The notes under the pieces were generated by a model. The model was not told where the DNA came from. It did not search any database and worked only from the letters and a program-made list of their open reading frames with translations. From positions 310,001-374,000 of the forward strand of contig NZ_CANMLV010000001.1 in NCBI RefSeq assembly GCF_947498825.1: DNA of 64,000 nucleotides. The letters run 5' to 3'. The position numbers and the translations under genes are program-made. How positions within the stretch are numbered: the stretch's first letter is position 1; every line of letters starts with the position of its first letter. The stretch comes from an uncultured Cedecea sp. Its GTDB lineage: Bacteria; Pseudomonadota; Gammaproteobacteria; Enterobacterales; Enterobacteriaceae. Shown piece after piece: positions 37,444 through 48,506 of the stretch.

Positions 37444-38421
37444 TTACTGGCGTGATTTATATTCCCTGATAGTATTACGCCCCAGCACCGCACCGCAGCC
37501 AATCATTCCCCCCAGCAACAGACCTAAAATCAATACCAGTGCAGTTTTCGGACTGTCCCGACGCACCGGGAGTGTTGGCGCTAAGACATAGCGATAAGTG
37601 CTGATACTGGTCTTATCGATTTTGAGACCTTTAATCGCCAGGAGCTGCTGACGATTCTGAAAATAATCATCCGGATAAACTAACGGACGCATAGACTCAC
37701 GCTCTACCATCGCTTTTAACGCTTCACTCCCCAGTAAAAACAGCGTGTCCTGGGTAGCACTATCCCCTTGCCGCTGCTGAGGATGAACAATATTCGCCGC
37801 CTCGGCAAATTTTAGAGCTTCCTTAATCTGCTCAATACGCAGATCTTTTTGCTCCTGGGCAATTTTTTCCTGCGCCGACAGCAGACTATTCAGCGCCATG
37901 ATTTTCTGCTGCAGACTCTCACGTAAATTCGCTTCCAGCTCGCTGGCAATACGGGTATTCGTCTGTTCAATATACTCGGTTAACTGAGCCTGTGCAGCTC
38001 TCGCACTGCTACCTTCGTAACTGAGTTTAAGCGGTAACGGCTGCCCTTTTTCAGAAGGAGCAATAGTGAGATTTTCCGGACGCGTTTGATTGCGCAGACT
38101 TTCAGCCAGCGCCGAAAAACTCGCAGAAAAGCGATTAATCAATCGGGACTCAATATCCCGGGCGTCAAAAGAGGGGGCTCCGTCCAGCACGCTCACTGCA
38201 AAAGTATAGCTGGCAATCTGCGCACTATCCGGCCGGGTAATAGTGGCGGTAGAGGTCCATTTTTGTGGCGAAAAAAACACCACCCCGCCGGCAAATGCCG
38301 TACCCAGCAGAGCCAGCAGTGTTATCAACAGCTTTCCCCGCCATAGCAGCAGCACAACCTCAATTAAATCAATCTCATTCGGATCTCGTTCCTTAAGACC
38401 CATTTTACTTTCAACGTTCAT
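37444..38421 (-). CDS. wzzB: O-antigen chain length regulator
   Basis: The 325-aa product has two membrane spans (about residues 30-52 and 295-315) around a large periplasmic helical domain, the Wzz/PCP1 layout. LIEVVLLLWRGKLLITLLAL begins the first and the Pro-rich TLPVRRDSPKTALVLILG precedes the second. It sets the number of O-units joined by Wzy. It lies between the his operon and ugd, its usual E. coli place. Confidence 0.93.
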   Translation of the reverse strand: MNVESKMGLKERDPNEIDLIEVVLLLWRGKLLITLLALLGTAFAGGVVFFSPQKWTSTATITRPDSAQIASYTFAVSVLDGAPSFDARDIESRLINRFSASFSALAESLRNQTRPENLTIAPSEKGQPLPLKLSYEGSSARAAQAQLTEYIEQTNTRIASELEANLRESLQQKIMALNSLLSAQEKIAQEQKDLRIEQIKEALKFAEAANIVHPQQRQGDSATQDTLFLLGSEALKAMVERESMRPLVYPDDYFQNRQQLLAIKGLKIDKTSISTYRYVLAPTLPVRRDSPKTALVLILGLLLGGMIGCGAVLGRNTIREYKSRQ

Positions 38422-38824
38422 ATGCTCTCCGTGCGCGAGATAAAATCAGACAACAGGTTACCTGCTATACTATGAATTTTCTTAAACCATCCCTGTATAA
38501 TAGACGTATTTTTTGGGGAATTCGTTTTTTCTGTTTAAATGGTCATATTTTCAGCACGTTAACTGACTGACAGACCACATAAAGATAAAATATTACTGAT
38601 AATTATTATTCTATCACAGAATAATAATCCATTAAACACATACCAATCGGATTTATAATCCAATTTCCGTTAGGAAAATAACAGATGTTACTAATATAAT
38701 TTACCACAAGGTTCCCTATCCAAGAGTTGTAATACTATCGTGATTTTGCTTATGGAACAGATAGCGGTATTATAGCAACGATTATTTTGTATCATAAAAA
38801 CAATACAAAGATTAAAGGAACAGT
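38422..38824. promoter_or_regulatory. Divergent promoter region, wzzB and UDP-GlcA epimerase
   Basis: This AT-rich 403-base interval has no ORF. It must carry the wzzB promoter (minus) and the epimerase promoter (plus, ribosome site AAAGGAA before ATG 38825). I see no clear operator. Confidence 0.45.
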
Positions 38825-39829
38825 ATGAAATTTCTGGTCACGGGTGCTGCTGGTTTTATAGGCTCGCAGGTAAGCCAACGCCTTCTGGATATGGGACATC
38901 AGGTAGTCGGTATTGATAATCTTAATAGTTATTACGATATAACGCTCAAGCAGGCGCGCCTTGATACTATATCGGGTGAAGCGTTTTCTTTCTACGCGTT
39001 TGACTTAGCGGACAACGAGAATATTGCTAAGCTTTTTAACCAAGAGAGATTCGATCGCGTGATCCACCTCGCCGCCCAGGCAGGGGTAAGATACTCTTTA
39101 GAAAACCCCCATGCTTATGCCCAGGCGAATCTGATTGGGCATTTAAATATTCTGGAAGGCTGTCGTCATAATCAGGTACAGCATCTGTTATATGCTTCGT
39201 CCAGCTCTGTGTATGGCCTGAACCGCAAAATGCCTTTTTCTACTGACGACTCTGTAGACCATCCCGTTTCACTCTACGCTGCGACCAAGAAAGCCAACGA
39301 ACTGATGTCGCATACATACTCCCATCTTTATCATCTACCTACCACAGGTTTGCGTTTCTTTACTGTTTATGGCCCGTGGGGCCGCCCGGATATGGCGCTA
39401 TTTAAATTCACAAAAGCGATGCTGGAAGGTAAACCCATAGATGTTTATAACTATGGGAAAATGAAAAGAGACTTCACCTATATTGATGATATTGTTGAAG
39501 CTATTGTTCGTCTGCAAGATGTGATCCCGCAAAAAAATAATACATGGTCAGTAGAAACCGGCTCACCGGCATCCAGCTCGGCGCCCTACGCCGTTTATAA
39601 TATCGGCAACAGTTCACCGGTTGAATTAATGGATTATATTACTGCGCTGGAAGAAGCACTGGATATTAAAGCAGAAAAAAATATGCTGCCAATGCAGCCT
39701 GGTGACGTGCATGAGACCAGCGCCGATACAACAGCACTGTACGATGTGATAGGGTTTAAACCAAAAACGTCGGTAAAAGAGGGAGTGAAAAACTTTGTCG
39801 ACTGGTATCGTGAATTTTATAAAGTTTAA
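38825..39829 (+). CDS. UDP-glucuronate 4-epimerase
   Basis: The 334-aa extended SDR has the NAD motif GAAGFIGS (7-14), IHLAAQAGVRYSLENP, the catalytic YAATKK (Tyr near 151), and FFTVYGPWGRPDMALFKFT, all as in UDP-glucuronate epimerases (Gla/Uge/WbnF type). It makes UDP-galacturonate from the product of Ugd, encoded next to it on the other strand. It is transcribed opposite to the rest of the locus. Intact. Confidence 0.9.
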   Translation: MKFLVTGAAGFIGSQVSQRLLDMGHQVVGIDNLNSYYDITLKQARLDTISGEAFSFYAFDLADNENIAKLFNQERFDRVIHLAAQAGVRYSLENPHAYAQANLIGHLNILEGCRHNQVQHLLYASSSSVYGLNRKMPFSTDDSVDHPVSLYAATKKANELMSHTYSHLYHLPTTGLRFFTVYGPWGRPDMALFKFTKAMLEGKPIDVYNYGKMKRDFTYIDDIVEAIVRLQDVIPQKNNTWSVETGSPASSSAPYAVYNIGNSSPVELMDYITALEEALDIKAEKNMLPMQPGDVHETSADTTALYDVIGFKPKTSVKEGVKNFVDWYREFYKV

Positions 39830-39904
39830 TACGCGAGTATTTAAAACTGCCTGAATAAAGAAAAAGATGCAAGGACGCATCTAATTGATTAAAAGTATAT
39901 AAAA

Positions 39905-39945
39905 AAAGCCGTATCCCGAATAATAAAATCAAGATACAGCTTATA
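39905..39945. terminator. Imperfect hairpin between convergent genes
   Basis: AAGC-C-GTATC and GATAC-A-GCTT bracket an AT-rich loop of 17 bases, preceded by an A-run that is a T-run for minus-strand ugd transcripts. Confidence 0.5.
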
Positions 39946-39964
39946 AATCATCGACTCCAGGTTA

Positions 39965-41131
39965 TTAATCGTTGCCGAAGAGATCTCTGGTGTAAACCTT
40001 CTCAGCCACGTCCAATAATTCTTCTGCCATACGGTTCGAGATAATCACATCCGACTCTTGTTTAAATGCGTTCAAATCACGAATAACTTTGGAATGGAAA
40101 AACTCATCCTCTTTCATCACCGGCTCATAAATAATAACCTGGACGCCTTTCGCTTTAATCCGCTTCATAATGCCCTGAATAGAAGAAGCACGGAAGTTAT
40201 CAGAATCGGTTTTCATAATCAGGCGATACACACCCACGACTTTAGGCTGGCGCGCCAGAATCGAGTCGGCAATAAAGTCTTTACGGGTGCGGTTGGCATC
40301 TACAATCGCTGAAATCAGGTTGTTAGGCACAGACTGGTAGTTAGCCAGCAACTGCTTGGTATCTTTCGGTAAGCAGTAACCACCATAACCAAAAGAAGGA
40401 TTGTTATAATGAGAGCCGATCCGCGGGTCGAGGCTAACCCCTTCAATAATCTGCTTGCTATTCAGCCCCAGGCTTTCCGCGTAGCTGTCCAGCTCATTAA
40501 AATAGGCCACGCGCATCGCCAGATAGGTATTGGCAAACAGCTTAATGGCTTCGGCTTCGGTTGAATCAGTAAACAGCACGGCGATATCCTGCTTAATCGC
40601 CCCTTCCTGTAACAGCGCAGCAAAGCGTTCCGCACGTTCTGAACGTTCACCAATCACAATGCGGGAAGGGTGCAGGTTATCGTACAGGGCGCGCCCTTCG
40701 CGCAGAAACTCTGGCGAGAAAAACAGATTATCGGTACCGAGTTTTTCCCTCATGCTCTGGGTAAAACCCACTGGAATGGTCGACTTAATCACCATTACCG
40801 CGGTTGGATTAATCGCCATCACGTCTTTAATCACCGACTCAACGCTGTTGGTATTAAAGTAATTGGTTTTAGGATCGTAATCCGTGGGTGTGGCGATAAT
40901 CACATAGTCTGCCCTAGTATAGGCATCTTCTTTATCTGTGGTGGCACGAAAGTTAAGTGGCTTAGTCACCAGATAAGACTCAATTTCTTTATCAGCAATC
41001 GGTGAACGCTTATTATTCAGTAATTCAACTTTTTCCTGGACAATATCTAAGGCAACCACTTCATGATTCTGGGCAATTAAAATACCATTTGACAGGCCAA
41101 CGTAGCCAGTTCCGGCAATCGCTATTTTCAT
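39965..41131 (-). CDS. ugd: UDP-glucose 6-dehydrogenase
   Basis: The 388-aa product has the Rossmann motif [28 protein letters not shown], and the catalytic-Cys motif [15 protein letters not shown]. It oxidises UDP-glucose to UDP-glucuronate for surface polysaccharides and lipid A modification. It is in its E. coli neighbourhood (gnd-ugd-wzzB), although rmlB and rmlA now lie between gnd and ugd. Confidence 0.96.
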   Translation of the reverse strand: MKIAIAGTGYVGLSNGILIAQNHEVVALDIVQEKVELLNNKRSPIADKEIESYLVTKPLNFRATTDKEDAYTRADYVIIATPTDYDPKTNYFNTNSVESVIKDVMAINPTAVMVIKSTIPVGFTQSMREKLGTDNLFFSPEFLREGRALYDNLHPSRIVIGERSERAERFAALLQEGAIKQDIAVLFTDSTEAEAIKLFANTYLAMRVAYFNELDSYAESLGLNSKQIIEGVSLDPRIGSHYNNPSFGYGGYCLPKDTKQLLANYQSVPNNLISAIVDANRTRKDFIADSILARQPKVVGVYRLIMKTDSDNFRASSIQGIMKRIKAKGVQVIIYEPVMKEDEFFHSKVIRDLNAFKQESDVIISNRMAEELLDVAEKVYTRDLFGND

Positions 41132-41289
41132 TTTTCCATGTCTCTTATTTCATGACCCTGAATAACCAGGGTGCTCTTTTAAATATCGATTCAAATACCA
41201 AACTGTATTTTTTAATTATTCTCTTTAAAACGTCGGAAGTACTCGTGAACACTTTCAAAAAATCAGGGTGATACTGCTGATATTAAATA

Positions 41290-42165
41290 TCACTGTCGCT
41301 GATCATTGAGTAACTGGAGCAGATACTGTCCGTAGGACGTTTTTTCCATCAAGGTCGCATTTTCTTTGACCTGCTCCGGGGTTAACCATCCCTTACGAAA
41401 AGCAATTTCTTCCAAGCATGCTATCTTAAAACCCTGTCTTTTTTCGATAGTATGCACAAACTGAGACGCTTCAATCAGACTATCGTGGGTTCCGGTATCC
41501 AGCCAGGCAAAACCACGCCCTAATAATTCAACATTCAGCTGATTCATTTCCAGATACATTTGATTAATCGTGGTGATTTCCAGTTCATTACGCTGGGAAG
41601 GTTTAACCTGTCTGGCTAAATCAACAACCTGGTTATCATAAAAATAAAGCCCAGTGACGGCCCAGTTTGACCTAGGTTTAACCGGTTTTTCTTCTATCGA
41701 TAATGCCCGATAGTTTTCATCGAATTCAACCACGCCAAAACGCTCCGGAGACATCACCTGATAGCCAAAAACCGATGCTCCTTGCGTACGCTGAGCAACC
41801 ATCTCCAGTTTGCTGCCAAAACCCTGACCGAAGAAAATATTATCCCCCAATACCAGAGCACAAGACTCACCATTAATAAACTCTTCGCCAATCAGAAAAG
41901 CTTGCGCCAGACCTTCCGGACGAGGCTGTACCTGATAACTAAGGGCAATACCTAAATGGCTACCGTCACCGAGCAAACGCTGAAACGAGGATAAATCCTC
42001 CGGCGTGGTGATCAGCAAAATATCCCTAATGCCCGCTAACATCAGCACAGAAATGGGATAATAGATCATCGGCTTATCGTAGATGGGCAGCAGCTGCTTA
42101 GAAACGCCCTGAGTAATAGGATAGAGCCGAGTCCCCGAACCACCTGCCAGAACAATACCTTTCAT
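41290..42165 (-). CDS. rmlA: Glucose-1-phosphate thymidylyltransferase
   Basis: The 291-aa product has the nucleotidyltransferase signature [11 protein letters not shown] (8-18), [29 protein letters not shown] and [20 protein letters not shown]. It makes dTDP-glucose, the precursor of dTDP-rhamnose and other deoxysugars. It lies 20 bases after rmlB; rmlC and rmlD are not in the window. Confidence 0.95.
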   Translation of the reverse strand: MKGIVLAGGSGTRLYPITQGVSKQLLPIYDKPMIYYPISVLMLAGIRDILLITTPEDLSSFQRLLGDGSHLGIALSYQVQPRPEGLAQAFLIGEEFINGESCALVLGDNIFFGQGFGSKLEMVAQRTQGASVFGYQVMSPERFGVVEFDENYRALSIEEKPVKPRSNWAVTGLYFYDNQVVDLARQVKPSQRNELEITTINQMYLEMNQLNVELLGRGFAWLDTGTHDSLIEASQFVHTIEKRQGFKIACLEEIAFRKGWLTPEQVKENATLMEKTSYGQYLLQLLNDQRQ

Positions 42166-42185
42166 TTTAGCTCCTTAAAATTAGA

Positions 42186-43244
42186 CTACTGCGCTAATCC
42201 CTGACGTTCACGGGCATAGGAGCCATCTTGCACTCTTTGCCACCAGGACGCATTTGTCAGATACCACTCCACCGTTTTTCGAATACCTGATTCGAAGGTT
42301 TCCTCAGGAACCCAACCTAGCTCCCTTTCTATCTTGCTGGCATCAATGGCATAACGCAGATCGTGTCCGGGTCGGTCAGTGACATAAGTAATCAGTTGTT
42401 CAAATTGCGCAATACCGGCAGGTTTATCCTGAATGATTTCATCCAGTAAACGACAAATCGTCAGCACTACATCGATATTTTTACGTTCATTATGGCCGCC
42501 GATATTATAAGTTTCACCGACAGAGCCTTGCGTCAGTACGCTGTAAAGAGCGCGAGCGTGATCCTCAACATACAACCAGTCACGAATTTGACTGCCGTCG
42601 CCGTAAACCGGTAAGGGTTTACCCTCAAGCGCATTGAGGATCACTAAGGGGATCAGCTTTTCCGGAAAATGATACGGCCCATAATTATTAGAGCAATTCG
42701 TTACCAGAACCGGCATCTTATAGGTGCGAGCCCAGGCACGGACTAAATGATCGCTCGCCGCTTTTGACGCTGAATAAGGGCTGCTCGGATCGTAAGGGGT
42801 ATTTTCAGTAAATAATGCGCCGCTATCCTGCAGGTCACCATAGACTTCATCAGTGGAAATATGATGGAAACGGAAGTGACTTCTGTCTGCCAGCTGGCTC
42901 CAGTAATGACGAGCCGCCTCAAGTAACGTATAGGTACCGACAATATTGGTTTCAATAAATGCAGCAGGACCATCAATTGAACGGTCAACGTGGCTTTCAG
43001 CCGCCAGATGCATCACTGCATCTGGTTTATAATTCTGAAAAATTTTATCTAATACTACCCTGTCACATATATCAGCTTGCTGGAACGAATAACGACTATT
43101 GTCTGCAACACTTGCCAGAGATTCGAGGTTACCGGCATAAGTCAATTTATCAATGACTAATACTTCATCAGAAGTATTCTTAATCAGATGGCGAACTACC
43201 GCAGAACCGATAAATCCAGCGCCGCCTGTAACGATAATTTTCAT
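42186..43244 (-). CDS. rmlB: dTDP-glucose 4,6-dehydratase
   Basis: The 352-aa SDR has [42 protein letters not shown], the catalytic [12 protein letters not shown], and [15 protein letters not shown]. It converts dTDP-glucose to dTDP-4-keto-6-deoxyglucose. ATG 43244 was chosen by match to E. coli RmlB. It is slightly shorter than RmlB of E. coli (361) because a loop near the middle is shorter. Confidence 0.95.
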   Translation of the reverse strand: MKIIVTGGAGFIGSAVVRHLIKNTSDEVLVIDKLTYAGNLESLASVADNSRYSFQQADICDRVVLDKIFQNYKPDAVMHLAAESHVDRSIDGPAAFIETNIVGTYTLLEAARHYWSQLADRSHFRFHHISTDEVYGDLQDSGALFTENTPYDPSSPYSASKAASDHLVRAWARTYKMPVLVTNCSNNYGPYHFPEKLIPLVILNALEGKPLPVYGDGSQIRDWLYVEDHARALYSVLTQGSVGETYNIGGHNERKNIDVVLTICRLLDEIIQDKPAGIAQFEQLITYVTDRPGHDLRYAIDASKIERELGWVPEETFESGIRKTVEWYLTNASWWQRVQDGSYARERQGLAQ

Positions 43245-43415
43245 ACAGCCTGAGGTCCTTAACTGTTTTATCCAGTGAGCCAGCATGGATATCAGATGCC
43301 ATAGAGCCAACCCAATAGACTCTTAAATAAAATTTTTCAGGGCATAATAGCGAAAAACCAGCGAGGAAGCTTGCGCTGACTAATCTTAGCGGAAAAGCCA
43401 AAACTGAACGTTAAC

Positions 43416-44198
43416 TTAGTCTTGCTGCCACTCGGTGTAGAACACACCTTCTTTATCAGTACGCTTATAGATTATGCGCCCCGAAGTAGCCACGCTGCGC
43501 CCGAATCAATCTGGCAGGCAGGTGCGTCACGGTAACACCAGTAGCACATGATAGCTGCAGCAAAGACAAACCGAGACCGTATTTCAGCACGGAGGCAAAC
43601 TTCAGCGATCAGTTGCATATCGCCATATTCGATACCGTCATGTAGCACCCTCACATAGTAACCCGCACCGTCCGGACCGATATAGGTCACGCAATGTTCA
43701 CCGTCTTCGGCAACAGCGGCGATTTTGGTCAGGATAGGCGCAAGCAGCTCGTAAGCATGTTTCTGGCCACCCGGCATGATAGAAGGCCCTTTTAATGCGC
43801 CCTCTTCACCACCGGATACACCGGTACCAATAAAGTTAAAGCCTTCGGCAGACAGTTCACGGTTACGACGAATGGTGTCCTGGAAGAAGGTATTCCCGCC
43901 ATCAATAATGATGTCGCCTTTCTCAAGGAAAGGTTTCAGGGAATCAATCGCACTGTCAGTACCTGCGCCCGCTTTCACCATCAGCAGGATACGGCGTGGG
44001 GTTTCCAGAGACTCAACAAACTCTTTAACCGTATAGTAAGGAACCAGTTTTTTACCCGGGTTCTCGGCAACGATTTCTTCGGTCTTGTCGATGGAACGGT
44101 TAAAAATAGACACAGTATAACCGCTGCTTTCAATATTCAGCGCCAGATTGCACTCCATTACAGTCATTCCAAACAACATCGATTTGTTGCTTGGACAT
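43416..44198 (-). pseudogene. gnd: 6-phosphogluconate dehydrogenase, decayed
   Basis: Starting at ATG 44198 the sequence reads MSKQQIDVV, then shifts frame by one extra T (normal text would be GVVGMAVMG). It continues as an excellent Gnd match ([50 protein letters not shown]) up to [12 protein letters not shown]. About 240 codons are then missing. The tail resumes as fragments in changing frames ([36 protein letters not shown]) to a stop at 43418-43416. The whole remnant is 783 bases against about 1407 for an intact gene. It cannot make active enzyme. Confidence 0.92.
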
Positions 44199-44453
44199 TC
44201 TTTGCTCCTGATTAATGTGCACTGTAAAGTCTTACAACAATTTATGATATAGGTTTAGCAAGGTGAAAGTACCTGTAATATCGTTCATGTATCGCATATA
44301 CTTTAGACAAATGCTGCGAGCACCTCATAATTTATAAATAACATCTGGGAAAAGATATATCCAACTAATTATTAAACATAAAACTATCACTACCAATAAA
44401 AACCCAGAATAATAAACACTGAAAAACTCTTATATAAAAGATTATCTATAGAG

Positions 44454-45500
44454 TCATAACAAATTGAAATTGAAAGAATAAGGTAATAGATTAACCACTT
44501 CACCATTAACAATAACCGTTGAATAGAAATATATTAAAGATAGTAGAACTACTGACAGAACATATATTAGCCGAACAACTCCATTTTTAAATAAATACGA
44601 AACATTAGGCAACAAGACAATTATTATCGGTGTAAAATAGCTACTCATTCTTATAACAGGTGCGGATGGTAAGGTCGATACAAAAGGCGTCAGTGATATG
44701 AGAGATCCTATTAAAAGCATATTTGTTGTTATATTTTCATCAAAACACTTACCTTTATATTTATTTCTTATAGAATAATAGAATAAAAATATAACAGGAA
44801 AGACCAATATTTTATAATTTATCACTTCTGATATAAGAGAATCATTAAAATATTTTTCAGGAAAACCTAATGCTCTACCGATAAAGGGGAGTAAGCTAAC
44901 AGACAATAAATAACCGGAAGAAATTATAATAATTTCTTTTAATTCTATTCTTATATTTAAAATAAAATATAGAGGAAGAGTAAGCAGCACTGTTTTATGG
45001 AATAACGACGCTATTAATATCCATGTAAAATATGCAATAAATTTCTTATTCAAGATGAAACGGATAGAATATAAAAAAATACTAACGGCAATAAATTGTC
45101 TAACACCATTGAATGAAGCAAAGTAGAAAATTGGAAACAAATAAAATAAAACAACAGATAACGTATATCCTTTGGAATGTTTTAATATGTACAAATAGAA
45201 AAACATCAAAGTAATAAAACTACTAAACAAAAAAACAACTTGATATTCGAAACCCATATATAAAACAGATTTAACTAGCGCTTGAAAACCAAGTTCCATA
45301 TATACATCATAACCATCTTTAATTAAGGTAATAAAATGGACATATGTATTATAATCCGTACCTACTTCACTTCTTAATCCTGCAATCAACAATAGGATAA
45401 ACATTAGGATAAACGAAGAATACAGATCTATTTTTTTGTTTACTTTAGATAACAAAAGAAAATATAATGAAAAAATGAGAACTAAAGAATAGACAAGCAT
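44454..45500 (-). CDS. wzy: O-antigen polymerase, EpsG-type
   Basis: The 348-aa product is highly hydrophobic, with about 10-12 predicted spans, and contains LIAGLRSEVGTDYNTYVHFI and FNGVRQFIAVSIFLYSIRFI, the pattern of EpsG-family polysaccharide polymerases. It would link O-units in the periplasm. The gene is very AT-rich, like its neighbours and unlike the flanking core genes, as expected for a transferred O-antigen block. Confidence 0.85.
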   Translation of the reverse strand: MLVYSLVLIFSLYFLLLSKVNKKIDLYSSFILMFILLLIAGLRSEVGTDYNTYVHFITLIKDGYDVYMELGFQALVKSVLYMGFEYQVVFLFSSFITLMFFYLYILKHSKGYTLSVVLFYLFPIFYFASFNGVRQFIAVSIFLYSIRFILNKKFIAYFTWILIASLFHKTVLLTLPLYFILNIRIELKEIIIISSGYLLSVSLLPFIGRALGFPEKYFNDSLISEVINYKILVFPVIFLFYYSIRNKYKGKCFDENITTNMLLIGSLISLTPFVSTLPSAPVIRMSSYFTPIIIVLLPNVSYLFKNGVVRLIYVLSVVLLSLIYFYSTVIVNGEVVNLLPYSFNFNLL

Positions 45501-45501
45501 A

Positions 45502-46416
45502 TCATCGACCTTTCTTACTTATATTATAAGCAATTCTCATTAGCGACGCAGGAATAAATAAGCATGGTATATATAGAAATACATGAATTGGCGATATTTT
45601 AAATGAATGAGTTAAAGTTTTAAATGCGGATTTTATATTACCTTCTTTTATTCTAAATAGATACCCTCGTTTAAATAGCGTTAGTAGATATTTTTTTAAC
45701 TCTTTATTATTCTTATATTCATACGATGATACCACAATTAAAGGATATAAAACAACATCAGATCTTGAGTTTCTAGATTCATCTGGAAACTGATTTATCG
45801 TTACGAGAGCTTGGTTCGTGAAAATCACTTCGCTTACCAGAGCTAATTTAATCCAAGTATGAAGGTCTTCCCCATATCGCACTCCTTTGGGGAAACCATT
45901 AACAGAGAAAAAAATATTTTTATTAACAATAACTTTAGAGCTATTAATTATGGATTGTTTTTGTGCTGAATAGAAATAATCAACAGGTCCAGAAAAACCC
46001 TCATCCATATATGAAATGGCAGTGAATATATCACTTCCTTTTCTATTTATCATATGATTACATGAAAACACACCTGCATTGGGATATTTTTGTATTAACT
46101 GGGTCATTTCGAATAGATAATCTTGACTCCATTCATCGTCTGCATCAAGAAAAGCTATATAATCAGATTTTGATTTTTTTGCCCCCATATTTCTTGCATT
46201 GGAAACACCACCATTCTCTATATCTAGAATAATAATTTCAATATCAGTGTTTGTTTTGATAAAAAAGTCATTTATTACGTTTAAACTATTATCGGTTGAG
46301 CCATCATTAACAATGATAATTTCTCTTGGTTTTGTTTTCTGCAACAGCACCGATTGCAAACATCGAATAACAAATATTTCTTTATTATAAACAGGAATAA
46401 CCACCGAGATGTTCAT
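45502..46416 (-). CDS. Family 2 glycosyltransferase
   Basis: The 304-aa product begins MNISVVIPVYNKEIFVIRCL and has IIVNDGSTDNSLNVI and FLDADDEWSQDYL (the DxD-type metal motif), the GT2 (GT-A) fold. The C-terminus carries a hydrophobic segment. Donor and acceptor are unknown. I chose ATG 46416, at the upstream gene's end; longer starts are possible. One base separates it from wzy, so the block is one operon. Confidence 0.88.
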   Translation of the reverse strand: MNISVVIPVYNKEIFVIRCLQSVLLQKTKPREIIIVNDGSTDNSLNVINDFFIKTNTDIEIIILDIENGGVSNARNMGAKKSKSDYIAFLDADDEWSQDYLFEMTQLIQKYPNAGVFSCNHMINRKGSDIFTAISYMDEGFSGPVDYFYSAQKQSIINSSKVIVNKNIFFSVNGFPKGVRYGEDLHTWIKLALVSEVIFTNQALVTINQFPDESRNSRSDVVLYPLIVVSSYEYKNNKELKKYLLTLFKRGYLFRIKEGNIKSAFKTLTHSFKISPIHVFLYIPCLFIPASLMRIAYNISKKGR

Positions 46417-46417
46417 G

Positions 46418-47227
46418 TTATTTAAAGTACTCACTGATAGTATTTAACATCTTACCATAATTGGGATTATGAGAAACAAAAGAATTTGTTAAAGCATAAT
46501 TTATATCATCTAATGAATTGCAAACAATGGGTTCTTTCTTAGCTCGATCCATTACTGAATAATAATCATTAAACTTAAAGTCCCCTCCAATTATTTTATC
46601 ACTAAATTTAACCCAGTTATTTTTAACCGATAAACCATCAGAAAAAATCAATCCGTGTAGAGATGACGATAGAATAATATCGCACATCAAAATATCCTTG
46701 CAAACATCCTTATAATTTCTTTTTATATCTATAATATGAAAATTAGGATTATCTCCTACCATACTCATAACTTTTTCATAGTCAACAAAGTGTGGAATAA
46801 TACCAACTGAATATTTTTTTTCAATATCGACATCGAAAATTTCGCGAACCATTAAACCTGGATCACCAAGAAAAGTAGCTTGAGTATTTGGATATTTTTT
46901 ATTAACCCGATCTAATGTCAATTGACCTCTACAGCCTACAAATTTTTTAAACTCTCCAAACGTCCTAGTTTCAGAAATAAGACCTGCACCAATAATAATA
47001 CTATTTTTATTTGTCCGGCTTAAGATACTGCCGCAAAAAATATAATGCTCATTATTTCCAAATGTATATTTTGCGACTGATTTATTAAAGAAATCCTTAA
47101 TAAAATCTTTATTAAATGAGTCTCCCGCATTATTTTCTATACAGTAATTTAACTTGATATCATTATTTCTTGTAGTAAATGCAAGTAAAAACTCTTCAGC
47201 CTTAATTTTGATAGTTTTAAACTTCAC
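46418..47227 (-). CDS. Polysaccharide pyruvyltransferase-family protein
   Basis: The 269-aa product has IIIGAGLISETRTFGEFKKF, YSVGIIPHFVDYEKV and CDIILSSSLHGLIFSDGLSV, the features of the pyruvyl transferase (CsaB/WcaK-like) family, in which SSSLHG is the signature. It would add a pyruvate ketal from PEP to a sugar. The start is GTG overlapping the wzx stop. The exact sugar is unknown. Confidence 0.85.
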   Translation of the reverse strand: MKFKTIKIKAEEFLLAFTTRNNDIKLNYCIENNAGDSFNKDFIKDFFNKSVAKYTFGNNEHYIFCGSILSRTNKNSIIIGAGLISETRTFGEFKKFVGCRGQLTLDRVNKKYPNTQATFLGDPGLMVREIFDVDIEKKYSVGIIPHFVDYEKVMSMVGDNPNFHIIDIKRNYKDVCKDILMCDIILSSSLHGLIFSDGLSVKNNWVKFSDKIIGGDFKFNDYYSVMDRAKKEPIVCNSLDDINYALTNSFVSHNPNYGKMLNTISEYFK

Positions 47228-48506
47228 GTGGACTTCTCCAAATATAAAAAACGGTTGATATTCCTAACTTTAATTTCACTAAGATCAATGAAAGAAAATT
47301 CTGAATTATTAATATACAAGATGACGCGATAACAGCCCCCAAGACTCCATAGATAGGGGTTAATATCACTAATACACTCAAACTAATAAAACTCGTTGAT
47401 ATGATTATATAGTTCAGTTCCCTCTCTAATCCACACATTTTCAATACTGAAGCAACGCTGCCTGTTGAAACATTAAACAATTGAGCTGATGCTAGTATTA
47501 TTAATGAAAGAGAATTTGCATTTATATTAAAATATGAAAATATCTCAGCGGGGAATATTATACATACCAAATATATCGGAAGCGATAAGAGCGTTGCATA
47601 TATTGATGTTTTGATTGAAATGTTCTCAATCTTTTTCAATGAATTTTCCGTAAATAAACCAGATATATATGCAGGCATAACAGCATTAAGTATTATAAGT
47701 GAAAATGATATTAGCGTACATACTTGCTGCATGACTCTAAACAAAGCAACATCTTCAGAATCAAGTTTATAGCCTAAATAAAGTGATATAAAAGATGTGC
47801 TTACTAACCCACATAAGACCATTGAATAGAATGACCAATTTTTTCTAAAAAACGACCGTATTTCATCTTTATTTGGTTTTCTCAAAGTGGATGAAAATTT
47901 AGTTTTAAATTTGTATAAACAAAATAGTGTCACAATGGCACTTGAGTAACAATACATATACGCTATGTTTATGTCACTGTTATTAGTCAATAAACTATTT
48001 AAAGCAATTATTATTATACTAATAATTGCCACCACTCCATTCTCTAGTAAAACAGAATACGCTGGTTTTTTTACGCCCCTCATAAAGCCAGAGAGTAGAG
48101 TATTAATCAAGCAAGAATATATGCTAATTAGGAATAAATATTTATTGCTAGCAATTACTTTATAACTCGAAGGAAGAAAATTAATATTTAACAAGGAGGT
48201 TATCAAACTGAAAAGTAAAAATAATAAACCTGACAAAATAATTGAATACTTCAAATATAATGAAATGTCAACTTCTTTTATATATTTACTCACGAATAAA
48301 ACTATTGTTTCATTCATACCGAGGGATAATATAACGCTGATTGTTATCACTGATATTTGAAAAATAAAAAAATCACCTAATACATCAACCCCATAAAGTC
48401 GACTGATAACAAATGAAAGTAAAATCCCACCAAATGACACAAATACCTTAGCTATAAACGTGGACATCAACAACTTAATTAAATAATTATTTTTGATATT
48501 TAACAC
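47217..48506 (-). CDS. wzx: O-antigen flippase, Wzx-like
   Basis: The 429-aa product has about 12 predicted spans in the MATE/PST flippase pattern, starting with an amphipathic lead and FVSFGGILLSFVISRLYGVD. It would flip the lipid-linked O-unit across the inner membrane. I prefer GTG 48506, eight bases after GGAAG; the frame is open to 48521. The gene is strongly AT-rich. Confidence 0.87.
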   Translation of the reverse strand: MLNIKNNYLIKLLMSTFIAKVFVSFGGILLSFVISRLYGVDVLGDFFIFQISVITISVILSLGMNETIVLFVSKYIKEVDISLYLKYSIILSGLLFLLFSLITSLLNINFLPSSYKVIASNKYLFLISIYSCLINTLLSGFMRGVKKPAYSVLLENGVVAIISIIIIALNSLLTNNSDINIAYMYCYSSAIVTLFCLYKFKTKFSSTLRKPNKDEIRSFFRKNWSFYSMVLCGLVSTSFISLYLGYKLDSEDVALFRVMQQVCTLISFSLIILNAVMPAYISGLFTENSLKKIENISIKTSIYATLLSLPIYLVCIIFPAEIFSYFNINANSLSLIILASAQLFNVSTGSVASVLKMCGLERELNYIIISTSFISLSVLVILTPIYGVLGAVIASSCILIIQNFLSLILVKLKLGISTVFYIWRSPREV

